A stretch of 64,000 nucleotides of DNA from assembly GCA_947499955.1 (NCBI GenBank), contig CANMQI010000002.1, positions 457,721 to 521,720 of the forward strand, written 5' to 3'. The translations under genes and the position numbers were made by a program. The stretch comes from an uncultured Granulosicoccus sp. (GTDB lineage: Bacteria > Pseudomonadota > Gammaproteobacteria > Granulosicoccales > Granulosicoccaceae). This document shows, piece by piece, positions 17,760 to 26,937 of the stretch. Numbering within the stretch: the stretch's first letter is position 1; each line of letters opens with the position of its first letter. The notes beneath the pieces are model-generated. The model was not told the origin of the DNA, ran no database searches, and saw only the letters and a program-made list of their open reading frames with translations.

Positions 17760-18085
17760 GGTCGGTACACGCGAAGGCCTGCGTCTCTCGGAGCGGCAGA
17801 CAAACTGCCAGTTGTTGTTAGCTTTATATCGACGGTACGCTGCGGATGTTTATCGAAATAGCAGCCGATCGGCAAAATGCAGCAGCTGACGTCATCAGTC
17901 GGTGCATTGTGTGATCTCGTTCCGCTCCTGACTCTGACCGCCGGCACCGTCGGCTGCAGCGACTGGGGGACATGTCTCAATTCAGGCATACGGTAGATCT
18001 AGTCGGCACTGATTTGCCCTGCCAAGGCAGTAACTCACGACATAATCCTGAGCAGAGAATCATTTCCACTTCCATCGGGTAGCTC
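17760..18085. other. Divergent intergenic region before the DUF5060 gene
   Basis: It should hold promoters for the leftward GT47 gene and the rightward DUF5060 gene. A CATAAT at 18041-18046 could be a -10 box for the latter, and a short CTGCC-AA-GGCAG palindrome lies at about 18019-18030. No ORF with a ribosome binding site was seen. Confidence 0.4.
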
Positions 18086-20578
18086 ATGTCTCGTTTCCGT
18101 TCAGTCACTGTCGGGGTGCTTTGCCTGCTGGCCAGCACCTTGTGTAGCACTGCATTGGCCGCCACCGTGCAGGGGCAGCTGTACAAATGGCACCCTGTCG
18201 AGATCGACTTCAGTGGCCCGCTTGCCGACGAATCCGATACGGCTCCCAACCCGTTTCTGGATTACCGACTGACGGTAGAGCTGACCAGTCCTGCTGGTGT
18301 TGTCACAAGAATCCCCGGATTCTTTGCCGGAAACGGCGAGGGCCATGGCCGAGGCACTATCTGGCGCGCCAGGTTCTCTGCCGATGAAACGGGGTTGTGG
18401 ACCTATGAGGCAAGCTTGCAGAAGGGGACCGAGCTTGCAGTGAGTCTGGACCTTTCCGAGGGCGAAGACATCGTACTGGAAGGCGCCCAGGGAGATTTTC
18501 AAATTGCCCCGGCACCGTTCGATGCACCCGGTTTTCTGCGGCAAGGTCGACTGGAATACGTCGGCAAGCATTACCTGAAATTTCGTGATGGCTCCTACTG
18601 GATAAAGGGAGGCACTGACAGTCCGGAGAACCTGATGGGGTTTGCAGGAATCGATGGCACCTTCGACCAGGGCGGTGAGGGCGAGCGCTTCTTGCATGAT
18701 TATGCTGCGCACCGCGCTGATTTCCGCGATGGCGATCCGCTCTTCACCCACTCTCAGACCGGCGCCGACAGTCGTGGCTTGATCGGTGCGCTCAACTATC
18801 TGGGTGAACAGGGCGTCAACTCCGTCTATTTCCTGCCCATGAACCTCGGAGGCGATGGGCAGGAGACTTACCCCTTCATTGGTGCATCCAACAGCGCTTA
18901 CGACAAGACACATTACGACATCAGCAAACTGCATCAGTGGAACCGCGTGTTCGTGCATGCCCAGCAGCAGAGTGTTGCGCTGAACATCGTCTTGAGCGAG
19001 ACCGAAGAGGCCAATGAACAATGGCTTGACGGCGGTCAGCTGGGTGTGGAACGCAAGTTGTTCTTCAGAGAGCTGGTCGCACGCTTCTCCTATCTCCTGG
19101 CGGTCAAATGGAATCTGGGGGAGGAGAACGATTTTCCACGTGTCGAACTGGACAAGCATGCCGACTATCTGCAAGCCATCGACTGGAGCGCCAAACCGAT
19201 TGCCGTGCATACGCATATCAATCAGTTCTACCGTTACGGAGAGATCATCGGCGACTCTCGCTACAGTGCCAGCTCCATTCAATACGATGAGCAGTACGCC
19301 GGACAATTCGTTGAACAGTGGCGCAGCCATTCGGCCGATGCCGCTCGGCCCTGGGTGCTGGACATGGACGAGAACACCAACGGTCTTTCGGCCGATACCA
19401 CGGAAGAGCGACGCAAGCAGATCCTGTATGACGTGCTGTTCAGTGGCGGCAATATCGAGTGGTACTTCGGTTATGAGCCGCAGCCGGTCGGGGGGGACAT
19501 CGACGCCGGAGACTTTCGGCAGCGCGAAGGCATGTGGCAGCAGATGCGACTGGCGCGCGAAATGATGCAACGCGAACTGCCGTTCTGGCTCATGGAGCCT
19601 GCCGACTGGCGTATCAGTGGTGATAGTGATGCCTATGGCGGCGCAGAGGTGTTTGCTCTGCCCGGACAGATCTATGCGATCTACCTGCCCGCCGCCAATG
19701 GATCGGAACGTCTCGATACCGGTATCGTGGCAGGGCGTTTCGGACAGAGGTGGTTCGATCCCCGTACGGGGCAGATGACTCAGAGCGCCGAGAATCTGCT
19801 GGCCAGTGACAGTCTGGAACTGGGCGCACCTCCCTATGCCCAGGGTGATGACTGGGTTGTGCTGATCAACCGCCTGGATCAGGCCGATAGCCCCGTCAAT
19901 AGCCCGGCCGATCATGACGGTGCCGGCAATCGAGCCCCCCGATTCAACGCGGTACCCAGTCCAGAGGTGGCCGTGGGTGACGATTTTCTGCTGACACTGA
20001 GCGCCATCGATGACGATGGAACGTTCCCGAGTGTAACGGTCGCGGCCCTTCCGCCCGGTATGCGTATTCGCGGTCCGGGCAATGGCCAGCTGGAACTGTC
20101 CTGGAAAGTGCCGGGCACGGCAGCTGCCGAGTCGGTCGTGGAACTCGTGGCAATAGATGCGCTGGACGGTGCCTTGCGAACGATGCAGCCCATGACCATC
20201 CACGTGCGTGGCACTGGCAGCGACACACAGGTACCAGCAGACGCATCGTCAGGCAGTAACGACGACACAGCGGGAGAGGCGGCCGCTGAGGCACATGCAC
20301 CGGTATTTCGCAGTGTATCGGTGCAGCAGGCAGGAGCCGGTGAGCAGGTGTCCTTGCGCATTGCCGCCGATGACGCCGATGGCATTCCGCCGGGTCTGGT
20401 CATTCTGAATCCGCCAGACAGCTCCAGCTTTGACGACAACGGCGATGGCACCCGCACGTTCAGGTGGCAGGTGCCCGCAGATGCAACGGGTACTCGCAGC
20501 TTTACCTTCGAGGCTCACGATCATGCCTTGCGAAGTCCGGCCGTCAGGTTGACGGTGGTATTCCAGATCACGCCGTGA
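18086..20578 (+). CDS. Secreted DUF5060 glycoside-hydrolase-like protein with Ig-like C-terminal domains
   Basis: An exported 830-residue protein. The signal peptide ends near STALA-AT (residue 26). An N-terminal DUF5060 beta-sandwich (about 30-135) has WHPVEIDFSGPLA and the PGFFAGNGEG motif. A long middle domain (about 160-510) resembles a TIM-barrel glycosidase; WNLGEEND near 341-348 offers a candidate catalytic Glu. About 515-600 looks like the collagen-binding-2 type sandwich often attached to such enzymes (YAIYLP, WFDPRTG). Two Ig/cadherin-like repeats follow at about 615-710 and 735-830, both with a DDDG- or DDADG-type loop, joined by a Ser/Asp/Ala-rich linker. The substrate is unknown; a role in degrading an algal or pectic polysaccharide is inferred. 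There is no anchor, so it is probably periplasmic or extracellular. Confidence 0.8.
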   Translation: MSRFRSVTVGVLCLLASTLCSTALAATVQGQLYKWHPVEIDFSGPLADESDTAPNPFLDYRLTVELTSPAGVVTRIPGFFAGNGEGHGRGTIWRARFSADETGLWTYEASLQKGTELAVSLDLSEGEDIVLEGAQGDFQIAPAPFDAPGFLRQGRLEYVGKHYLKFRDGSYWIKGGTDSPENLMGFAGIDGTFDQGGEGERFLHDYAAHRADFRDGDPLFTHSQTGADSRGLIGALNYLGEQGVNSVYFLPMNLGGDGQETYPFIGASNSAYDKTHYDISKLHQWNRVFVHAQQQSVALNIVLSETEEANEQWLDGGQLGVERKLFFRELVARFSYLLAVKWNLGEENDFPRVELDKHADYLQAIDWSAKPIAVHTHINQFYRYGEIIGDSRYSASSIQYDEQYAGQFVEQWRSHSADAARPWVLDMDENTNGLSADTTEERRKQILYDVLFSGGNIEWYFGYEPQPVGGDIDAGDFRQREGMWQQMRLAREMMQRELPFWLMEPADWRISGDSDAYGGAEVFALPGQIYAIYLPAANGSERLDTGIVAGRFGQRWFDPRTGQMTQSAENLLASDSLELGAPPYAQGDDWVVLINRLDQADSPVNSPADHDGAGNRAPRFNAVPSPEVAVGDDFLLTLSAIDDDGTFPSVTVAALPPGMRIRGPGNGQLELSWKVPGTAAAESVVELVAIDALDGALRTMQPMTIHVRGTGSDTQVPADASSGSNDDTAGEAAAEAHAPVFRSVSVQQAGAGEQVSLRIAADDADGIPPGLVILNPPDSSSFDDNGDGTRTFRWQVPADATGTRSFTFEAHDHALRSPAVRLTVVFQITP

Positions 20579-20686
20579 AACCGCGACGGCATCTGATGAC
20601 GATCGCGTTACTCTGATCACGTTTCGTGTTGTCGTGATGCGCCGGGCGTCACATCGCGGTTGCCGGGCAATTGTCGATAATGCCGC

Positions 20687-21943
20687 ATGAAATTGACATC
20701 ATCAGTACTGGCAGCGGTGCTGCTCACTCAAGTCGGGATGTCGGCTAGTGCCGACGACCCGTTGACAGAACATCAATGGCAGCCATTGCAGAGTCGCGAT
20801 GGCTCCGTTCTGACTGCCCGCCATGAAGCCGCTGGCGTGGTGGTGGGCGATGCCATCTATCTCATCGGTGGACGAGGCAATCGGCCGGTCGAACGCTATT
20901 CAGTGACTCGTGGCCAATGGGAAAACCTCGGTCTCGCACCCTTGGAACTGCATCATGTGCAGCCGGTGGTGCTGGGCACCGACATCGTTCTGGCCGGAGC
21001 GTTTACCTGTTGTTACCCGGAGGAGAAGATCGTCGCCGAGATGCATGTCTTCGATACCCTGACAGACACCTGGCGGGTGGGTGACAGCATGCCGGTCGAC
21101 AGGCTTCGCGGCAGCACGGCAGCGGTTGCCCATCAGGGCCGTCTCTACCTGCTTGGCGGTAATACGCGCGGGCATTCCGGAGGCGCGGTCGCCTGGTTCG
21201 ATGAATATGATCCGGCCACCGGCAACTGGCGCAGGCTGCCGGATGCCCCCAATGCCAGAGATCATTTCTCGGCCGTGATGATCGGCAATGCGCTGGTGGC
21301 AGCCGCGGGTCGGCAGAGCAGCATGCCGAATCCGGCAGACAATCCGGTGCAGGCGGTGGACATCTACGATTTCGATTCGGGTCTGTGGCGCAGTGTTTCC
21401 ACCATTCCGACACCCAGAGCCGGGGCGGTGGCCGTGGCTCATGGCCAGGACGTCATCATTGCCGGTGGTGAAATCAACACCTCGAGTGTGGCCCTGAACG
21501 TTGTGGAAGCCTACGACATCGTTGCCGACCAGTGGCGCACCCTCAGTCCCATGAGTTCGGGACGGCATGGCAGCGGGGGCGGGGTGATCGACAATCGTCT
21601 GCTCATGCTCTCCGGTGCCAGCCACATTGGCGGCTCACACGAAACCGGTGATGCCGAGATGTTGCAGTTGCCCGAAATGGCTGATGTTGTTGATTCGCCG
21701 GCACCCGAAACGCTCGAGCCTGTGAACCCGCCGGAGTCTGAAGCTGTCACGGGCGAGGTGGCAGGCGAGATAGATGTGGGAGGAGGCGTTGAAGGTCATG
21801 TCACTGATCAGGATGAGGCTGGGCAAGGCGTTGGACAATCGACCTCTTCGGTCAGTCGCGGTGGAGCGGGCGGGCCCTTGTTGCTGATGGCATTGATGCT
21901 GGCGGCGCTCAGACGTGAGCGGCCGCTGCGAGCATTGAAGTGA
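20687..21943 (+). CDS. Exported Kelch-repeat protein with GlyGly-CTERM-like tail
   Basis: A 418-residue protein with an N-terminal signal peptide (cleavage near MSASA-DD, residue 22). Five to six Kelch repeats follow, each with the paired Gly and spaced Tyr/Trp (IYLIGGRGNRPVERYS, LYLLGGNTRG, VIIAGGEINTS), giving a beta-propeller. After a Pro/Glu-rich spacer, the C-terminus has GGAGG, a hydrophobic run (PLLLMALMLAAL) and RRERP. That is the three-part pattern of GlyGly-CTERM tails cut by rhombosortase, which mark many type II secretion substrates. It follows the DUF5060 gene by 108 bases and may be co-expressed. The function of the propeller is unknown. Confidence 0.82.
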   Translation: MKLTSSVLAAVLLTQVGMSASADDPLTEHQWQPLQSRDGSVLTARHEAAGVVVGDAIYLIGGRGNRPVERYSVTRGQWENLGLAPLELHHVQPVVLGTDIVLAGAFTCCYPEEKIVAEMHVFDTLTDTWRVGDSMPVDRLRGSTAAVAHQGRLYLLGGNTRGHSGGAVAWFDEYDPATGNWRRLPDAPNARDHFSAVMIGNALVAAAGRQSSMPNPADNPVQAVDIYDFDSGLWRSVSTIPTPRAGAVAVAHGQDVIIAGGEINTSSVALNVVEAYDIVADQWRTLSPMSSGRHGSGGGVIDNRLLMLSGASHIGGSHETGDAEMLQLPEMADVVDSPAPETLEPVNPPESEAVTGEVAGEIDVGGGVEGHVTDQDEAGQGVGQSTSSVSRGGAGGPLLLMALMLAALRRERPLRALK

Positions 21944-22016
21944 CAGCCTGCTTGCACTGAGGAATCGCTGCGTTTAGGGTGGCTGCTTCCTTTGCACTAG
22001 TGAGCCACCTACCGCC

Positions 22017-22469
22017 GTGTTGAAATCGATCAATCCGCTGTTGAACGCCGACGTACTGCATGCCCTGGCTGCCATGGGTCATGGCGATACTCTGGTTTTG
22101 TGTGATGCCAATTTTCCGGCCGAGAGCGTTGCCCGCCAGACATCCCTGGGCAAACTGCTACGCATAGACGGTGCCAGTACGCCGGAAGTGGCTGAAGCCG
22201 TTCTATCGCTGATGCCACTGGACACCTTTGTTGATGATGCTGCCCAGTGCATGGCCGTCGTCGGCTCTCCTGATGAGCGGCCAGCGGTACAACAGGAAGT
22301 GCAGGCCATCATCGATGCCAGTGAAACCGAGTCATTCCCACTGGTGCCGGTTGAGCGTTTTGCCTTCTATGAAAAGGCCAGACAGGCCTATGCAGTCATC
22401 GCCAGTGGTGAGCCGCGGTTCTTCGGCTGCTTCATCCTGACCAAGGGCGTCATTCCTCCCAAGGCCTGA
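22017..22469 (+). CDS. RbsD/FucU family sugar mutarotase-like protein
   Basis: A 150-residue cytoplasmic protein of the RbsD/FucU fold, which interconverts sugar anomers (fucose or ribose). The N-terminus [33 protein letters not shown] is the classic pattern with His22 in the active site; [21 protein letters not shown] near the C-terminus is closer to FucU than RbsD. The start is uncertain: GTG at 22017 or TTG at 22020, and no strong ribosome binding site is seen. It lies 7 bases before tdk. Anomer supply for the sugar ABC transporter or kinases in this window is possible but not shown. Confidence 0.85.
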   Translation: MLKSINPLLNADVLHALAAMGHGDTLVLCDANFPAESVARQTSLGKLLRIDGASTPEVAEAVLSLMPLDTFVDDAAQCMAVVGSPDERPAVQQEVQAIIDASETESFPLVPVERFAFYEKARQAYAVIASGEPRFFGCFILTKGVIPPKA

Positions 22470-22476
22470 TCGAAAC

Positions 22477-23070
22477 ATGGCTCAGCTCTATTTCTACTAC
22501 TCTGCCATGAATGCCGGCAAGTCCACCTCCTTGCTGCAATCGGCACACAATTATCGTGAGCAGGGCATGCAGGTGAGTCTGTACACCGCTGCCATTGATG
22601 ATCGCTATGGCCGGGGCTTCATTCGGTCCCGAATCGGTTTGCAGGAGAACGCGCTGCTGTTCGATGGGGACACCGGGTTTCTGGCGGCCATCCAGCAGCA
22701 ACACGATGCACACTCTCTGGCCTGTGTACTGATAGACGAGGCACAGTTTCTGTCACGCGCGCAGGTGGATGAACTGGCCAGGGTGGTGGATGAACTGGAT
22801 ATCCCCGTTTTGTGTTTCGGCATCCGTACCGACTTTCAGGGGGAAATGTTTCCGGGTTCCTCTCGCCTGCTGGCCATTGCCGACAAGTTGCAGGAGTTGA
22901 AGACGGTCTGTACCTGCGGCAGGAAGGCGACGATGACAGTCAGGCTCGATGCCTCAGGGCAGGCCGTGGCGGCCGGCGCACAGGTGGAGATCGGTGGCAA
23001 TGATCGATACGTGTCCAAATGCCGCAGGCATTATCGGCAGCTGATGGATGCTGTCAGTGTGCTCGGCTGA
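22477..23070 (+). CDS. tdk: Thymidine kinase
   Basis: Phosphorylates thymidine to dTMP in nucleoside salvage. The P-loop SAMNAGKS is at residues 9-16, and the DEAQF Walker B motif near 88-92 follows VLID. The zinc or lasso region (CTCGRKATM, then [10 protein letters not shown]) matches type II TK. The 197-residue length is normal. It is likely co-transcribed with the FucU-like gene 7 bases upstream and converges on the DUF2325 gene with a 17-base overlap. Confidence 0.96.
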   Translation: MAQLYFYYSAMNAGKSTSLLQSAHNYREQGMQVSLYTAAIDDRYGRGFIRSRIGLQENALLFDGDTGFLAAIQQQHDAHSLACVLIDEAQFLSRAQVDELARVVDELDIPVLCFGIRTDFQGEMFPGSSRLLAIADKLQELKTVCTCGRKATMTVRLDASGQAVAAGAQVEIGGNDRYVSKCRRHYRQLMDAVSVLG

Positions 23071-24313
23071 GCGTCTCGTAGAGGCTGCGTGTGAAAGCGG
23101 ACAGGCTTGATCGCTGCATGAAGATCATGGGCTTGTCCTGCTTGGCACACAGCGTTCGTGCCTTTTGCATGGCGCTGTGACTGATGCAGTCAGTCGGGCA
23201 CATGACCACATCAGCCTGACTGACCAGTTCCGAAATACGATGGGGGCAGGTTTCGCGCCCCCCGTCATGATGCAGGAAGCGCCCCTCGCAAGACTCGACC
23301 AGCGCCTGGAAGTGTCTGCGTTGCTGTGTCTTGCCCCCCAGATAGAGGACACACTGACCACACAGTTTCAGATCCCTGACGGCAGGGCAATCTGCAGCTT
23401 GCGCCGCGTCAGAGTCCGGGACGAGAGGCTGATCCAGTCGCGCACCCAACAATCCTTCCAGGCGTTGCACATCGCTCTGCAGCTGATGATTGTCGCTTTG
23501 CTGTTCGAGCAGAGCCTGCTGCAGTTCTTCCACCTTCTCCTGTAGCTGGGTGGCATGCAGGGCGCTGGCCGCCTGTCGGGACAGAGCGCCGGCTGCGCTC
23601 GTCTCCTGTGACGGTCTGTGGGAATTCAACGTGTGCAGTTGACCCTGCAGTTTCCGGTTTTCAAGCTTGAGTGTATCCGCCTGACGGGTCTGCTCGTGCA
23701 GGGCTTCGCTGGTTTGCTCATGACGTGCTTTGAGAGACTGCAGCTCCTTGTTGAGTGTGGCCAGCTGACGGTCCTGTTCCTGTAGCCGCCCGCGTTCCTG
23801 GCAGGAGCTGGCGCCCGACAGGTGGGACATCATGTGCACCTGACCGAAGACATCGAGAATGATGGCGCGAGTCGCCAGAGGATGAGTGATCAAGGCCCAC
23901 AGGCTGCCAGCCACCTGGCCGGAGCGCCAGCCGCTGTCCCACTGCGACAGCAATGCAGACTCATCTCTGGCGCTGCGGAATTGCTTTACCGTGACAGCAA
24001 ACTTCTTCTCCAGCAGTTTCTGCAGGCGCTGTGAGAGTGGGTGCTTGTTGTTCTCGGCGTTCTCGACCGCCAGTTGATGAACCTCGTAATCACTGGCACT
24101 CTTCACAGGCAGTCCGGCCTTGCCTGCCTGTTGCCGGACTTCTGCAAGCGTCAGGCACGTGCCAACGACCATGCAATGCCAGCAAGTCTGTAGCTCCCAT
24201 AGCTTGTAGCGGGCACTTCGAGCCTGCGCCTGCCGGTATTCCGGACGATGCTGGGTCAGGGGAAAGACCGGTACTTCCGGTGCAGTCGGCTGAGACGTCA
24301 ACAGGTGTTTCAT
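23054..24313 (-). CDS. DUF2325 protein with central coiled coil
   Basis: Function unknown. The 419 residues fall into three parts. The N-terminal region carries [11 protein letters not shown] (Cys-x2-Cys-x5-Cys). A Gln/Glu/Leu-rich coiled coil spans about 165-300. The C-terminal DUF2325 domain (about 315-410) has LYLGGK, HHDGG and [20 protein letters not shown]. Cysteines are frequent (also LCGQC, ETCPHR), suggesting metal or cluster binding. It is the second gene of a two-gene operon, 56 bases after the Fur-box gene, and its 3' end overlaps tdk by 17 bases on the other strand. DUF2325 proteins are often seen near iron-uptake genes, but I know of no assigned activity. Confidence 0.8.
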   Translation of the reverse strand: MKHLLTSQPTAPEVPVFPLTQHRPEYRQAQARSARYKLWELQTCWHCMVVGTCLTLAEVRQQAGKAGLPVKSASDYEVHQLAVENAENNKHPLSQRLQKLLEKKFAVTVKQFRSARDESALLSQWDSGWRSGQVAGSLWALITHPLATRAIILDVFGQVHMMSHLSGASSCQERGRLQEQDRQLATLNKELQSLKARHEQTSEALHEQTRQADTLKLENRKLQGQLHTLNSHRPSQETSAAGALSRQAASALHATQLQEKVEELQQALLEQQSDNHQLQSDVQRLEGLLGARLDQPLVPDSDAAQAADCPAVRDLKLCGQCVLYLGGKTQQRRHFQALVESCEGRFLHHDGGRETCPHRISELVSQADVVMCPTDCISHSAMQKARTLCAKQDKPMIFMQRSSLSAFTRSLYETLSRAH

Positions 24314-24369
24314 GGTGATGTCCGTATCCGGCGGAGGTGGGGTCGAAGGATCGTTCCGGTCTGAATCTG

Positions 24370-25419
24370 TCAGTGGATCATCGGGGTTTCATTGAAATGT
24401 TCGCAATCCCGGTGGAGCATTTCTCGCGCCCGCAGTTCACGAATGTCCCAGTGTCGACTGGGCAGTGGTGTGCCAATCTGACGCAGGATTGCCTGGTATT
24501 CCTCACGGCGTGCCATCAGGCGATTGACCGAATCGGCAGGCAACCACTCGCTGAGCTGTCGCTGTGTACGAGTAGCGTCGCCCGCAGAAAATTCAGCCAG
24601 TGCGCCCAGATACATCGCTTCGACAGCGGACAGTTCAGGGCAGCACAGACACTGGATGGTCGCAGGTTGGGCGCTGTACCGGATGGCTTCAACCAGTAGG
24701 GCATCGACCACGACCTGCAGCTCGGGCAGAGCTGCATGCTGACACAGCATCGGCACGACCTGAGCGCCGAGACCGGCGTAAGAGAGTGTTCTCTTGCGCA
24801 GCCTCAGGGAATTGAGCAACACGGATTCACCCAGAGTCAGCTCAGAGCTCAACGAGACCGAGCGATGTTCCAACGGACAATAGTGGTCGGGCATGCCGCG
24901 CCAGCTTGGCGTGAAGACATGGCTTCCACCTCGGCGAAAACAGTCGGCACTGCACACGGCCGCTGCCGCCTTGCTGAAAGGCTCTATGGAAGGCGCATCG
25001 AGGCAGTGTCTGGCAAGGTTTCTGGCCTCTTCGGCTTGTCCGCCGTGAATCTTGCACAACAGACAGAGCACCAGGTTCTCGGTGTCGGACAGCCATTCCG
25101 ACGCGTGAGAGTCGGCCGGTTCCAGGTGGTTTGCCGGGTTTAGCAGTATTTGCGCCAGCAGGTTGACGGCTTCGATGGTGTGCTGGCGTTCCGAGCCGGC
25201 ATCAATGATTCTGCCCAGAGTGTCCAGTACATAGCGCGCTGCGATGGAGGCCTTGGGTGTGCGGCCACGGGCACGGGGTACTGCCAAAAGCAGTCGGGCG
25301 GGTAGCGGCAGGTCCTGAAAGCGCGAACGGCTGGAACCTGTGGCTTGAATCGAACCCGGCCGGGCAAGTGCGCGAGGGGCGCTTCTCAAGGCCTCAGTGG
25401 AGATGATGACTGGGTTCAT
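24370..25419 (-). CDS. Cysteine-rich hypothetical protein, first gene of a Fur-box operon
   Basis: Not recognised. A soluble 349-residue protein, mostly helical with alpha-solenoid or TPR-like spacing (for example HTIEAVNLLAQILLNP, ENLVLCLLCKIHGGQAEEA). Cysteine clusters include CLLC, CSADC, IQCLCCPEL and single CPLEH and CQH sites, so metal binding is plausible. There is no signal peptide. GAGGTG precedes the ATG. A strong Fur-box-like sequence lies 30-48 bases upstream, so it is expected to be switched on in iron starvation together with the DUF2325 gene. Confidence 0.72.
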   Translation of the reverse strand: MNPVIISTEALRSAPRALARPGSIQATGSSRSRFQDLPLPARLLLAVPRARGRTPKASIAARYVLDTLGRIIDAGSERQHTIEAVNLLAQILLNPANHLEPADSHASEWLSDTENLVLCLLCKIHGGQAEEARNLARHCLDAPSIEPFSKAAAAVCSADCFRRGGSHVFTPSWRGMPDHYCPLEHRSVSLSSELTLGESVLLNSLRLRKRTLSYAGLGAQVVPMLCQHAALPELQVVVDALLVEAIRYSAQPATIQCLCCPELSAVEAMYLGALAEFSAGDATRTQRQLSEWLPADSVNRLMARREEYQAILRQIGTPLPSRHWDIRELRAREMLHRDCEHFNETPMIH

Positions 25420-25448
25420 GCGTACACCTCTGGAAAAATGGTACTAAC

Positions 25449-25467
25449 AATAATCATTCTCATTAGC
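25449..25467 (-). promoter_or_regulatory. Fur box
   Basis: On the minus strand the sequence reads GCTAATGAGAATGATTATT. It matches 15 of 19 positions of the Fur consensus GATAATGATAATCATTATC, including the central overlapping 7-1-7 pattern. It lies 30-48 bases before the start of the cysteine-rich gene, where a repressor would block RNA polymerase. The divergent GNAT gene starts about 150 bases away and is less likely to be affected. Confidence 0.7.
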
Positions 25468-25617
25468 ATTCTAGGATAAATTTGATCTCGTGTCAGCCTT
25501 GTCGATGATCAGTGACGTTTTTGCCTGTTCGAAACCTGCCCTTGGGGGTATCGTGACGACAGGCGATGTTCGACGATGTCTGTCGAGCATCTGTTCAGGA
25601 AACAGAGTGAGTCAGAG

Positions 25618-26340
25618 ATGTCCGCAAGAGTGAATGAACTGCAGCAACCCATTGGTGAGGATGTGGTGGGCTGGGAGGCGGTCGAGCCACCCGCACGCAC
25701 CCTCATGCAAGGCCGTTACTGCCGGGTCGAGCCGCTGGATATTCTCACCCATGTCGATGATCTCTATGAGGCCTTTGCCGCTGACACCAGCGGTCGCCTC
25801 TGGACGTACATGCCCATGGGGCCTTTCGCATCGGTCAGCGAACTGAAAGACTGGATGGATGGTGCCTGTACCGGAGAGGATCCCTTGTTCTTCGTCATTA
25901 TCGATGAGGCCAGCGACAAGGCGATCGGCTTTGCCAGTTACCTGAGAATCAAGCCGGCAATCGGTGTCATCGAAGTGGGGTATATCGCCTTCTCCCCGCA
26001 GTTGCAGAGAACCCGGGCCGCCACCGAGGCGATGTACCTGATGATGCGTCGCGTGTTCGATGAGCTGGGCTATCGACGTTATGAATGGAAATGCGATGCG
26101 CTCAACGCTGCGTCGCAGACAGCGGCGCGGCGCCTGGGCTTCACCTACGAGGGAACCTTCAGGCAGGCCACCATCTACAAGGGACGTAATCGCGATACCG
26201 CCTGGTTTGCGATTCTGGACGTAGACTGGCCTCGGATGAAAACCGCCTTCGAACTCTGGCTGGCACCGGACAATCACGATGAGCAGGGCAGGCAGCGCCA
26301 ATCATTGCAGGACTTCGTCAGCTCGAATACAGAGCGATGA
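25618..26340 (+). CDS. GNAT family N-acetyltransferase (RimJ/RimL-like)
   Basis: A cytoplasmic acetyl-CoA-dependent acyltransferase of 240 residues. The start of the fold, LMQGRYCRVEPLD, and the phrase LWTYMPMGPF are typical of a large GNAT subgroup annotated as RimJ/RimL-like. VIEVGYIAFSPQLQRTRAATEA is the acetyl-CoA-binding beta4-alpha3 region, and YRRYEWKCDALNAASQTAARRLGF the conserved C-terminal part. I chose ATG 25618 because homologues begin close to the GxxVxxW motif; an in-frame ATG at 25576 would add 14 residues. The acceptor is unknown. Confidence 0.88.
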   Translation: MSARVNELQQPIGEDVVGWEAVEPPARTLMQGRYCRVEPLDILTHVDDLYEAFAADTSGRLWTYMPMGPFASVSELKDWMDGACTGEDPLFFVIIDEASDKAIGFASYLRIKPAIGVIEVGYIAFSPQLQRTRAATEAMYLMMRRVFDELGYRRYEWKCDALNAASQTAARRLGFTYEGTFRQATIYKGRNRDTAWFAILDVDWPRMKTAFELWLAPDNHDEQGRQRQSLQDFVSSNTER

Positions 26341-26376
26341 TTGGTCAGTAATACAAGTCTGACAAAAACTTGTGAC

Positions 26377-26817
26377 TCAGGATGGCCAGGTCTGATAGTG
26401 GTTCTGCAGGTAGGCAACACCGTGACGCACGATTTCCTCCAGTACATCCATGTCGATATCGTCGAGTCTGTTGATATACAGGCAGCTCTTGCCGATCTTG
26501 TGCTTGCCCAGTCGCTGCAGGTAATCGTCAAGCTCGTGATAGCCCGGCATGATGTAGACACTCAGACTGGCCTTGCGCGGTGAAAAGCCGGTCATCAGGC
26601 TGTCGCCACTGCGGCCACTGTCGTAGACATAGTGATAACGGCCATAGCCGATGATGCTGCTTCCCCACATGACGGCCGGGAAGCGGGTAATCTGCTCGAA
26701 CCAGCCGAGCAGTTTTTCGGCATCGGCTTTGCGCACCGCGTGCTCGATGGTGGCGATGTACTCTGACGGCGGCAGAGGCGTGGCCTGCGTCTTGTTGTTG
26801 CTTGAACCTCTGTTCAT
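26377..26817 (-). CDS. DUF1801 domain protein
   Basis: A 146-residue protein of the DUF1801 (YdhG-like) fold. The features are PSEYIATIEHAVRKADAE at the N-terminus, MWGSSIIGYGRYHYVY in the middle, and FSPRKASLSVYIMPGY followed by GKHKIGKSCLYINRL toward the end. The family's activity is not established. The start at 26817 (MNRGSSNNK) has GGA nearby; a longer frame to 26871 looks unlike homologues. It converges on the GNAT gene with 36 bases between the stops. Confidence 0.85.
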   Translation of the reverse strand: MNRGSSNNKTQATPLPPSEYIATIEHAVRKADAEKLLGWFEQITRFPAVMWGSSIIGYGRYHYVYDSGRSGDSLMTGFSPRKASLSVYIMPGYHELDDYLQRLGKHKIGKSCLYINRLDDIDMDVLEEIVRHGVAYLQNHYQTWPS

Positions 26818-26937
26818 GGCTGTTCCACTGTATGGCCGATTGCCTGCGCTCCGATACCGTCCATCCGACACACGTGTGCAGGGCGGGTCGGCCCTGACGA
26901 TGACAGCAAGGACACGCTTGTGGTTATCGTGGACAGA

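Noticed and set aside
18101..20203. 700-residue open frame on the minus strand opposite the DUF5060 gene
   Set aside because: It is fully antisense to a gene with a signal peptide and recognisable domains. It has no ribosome binding site and its composition looks like reversed coding sequence in high-GC DNA.
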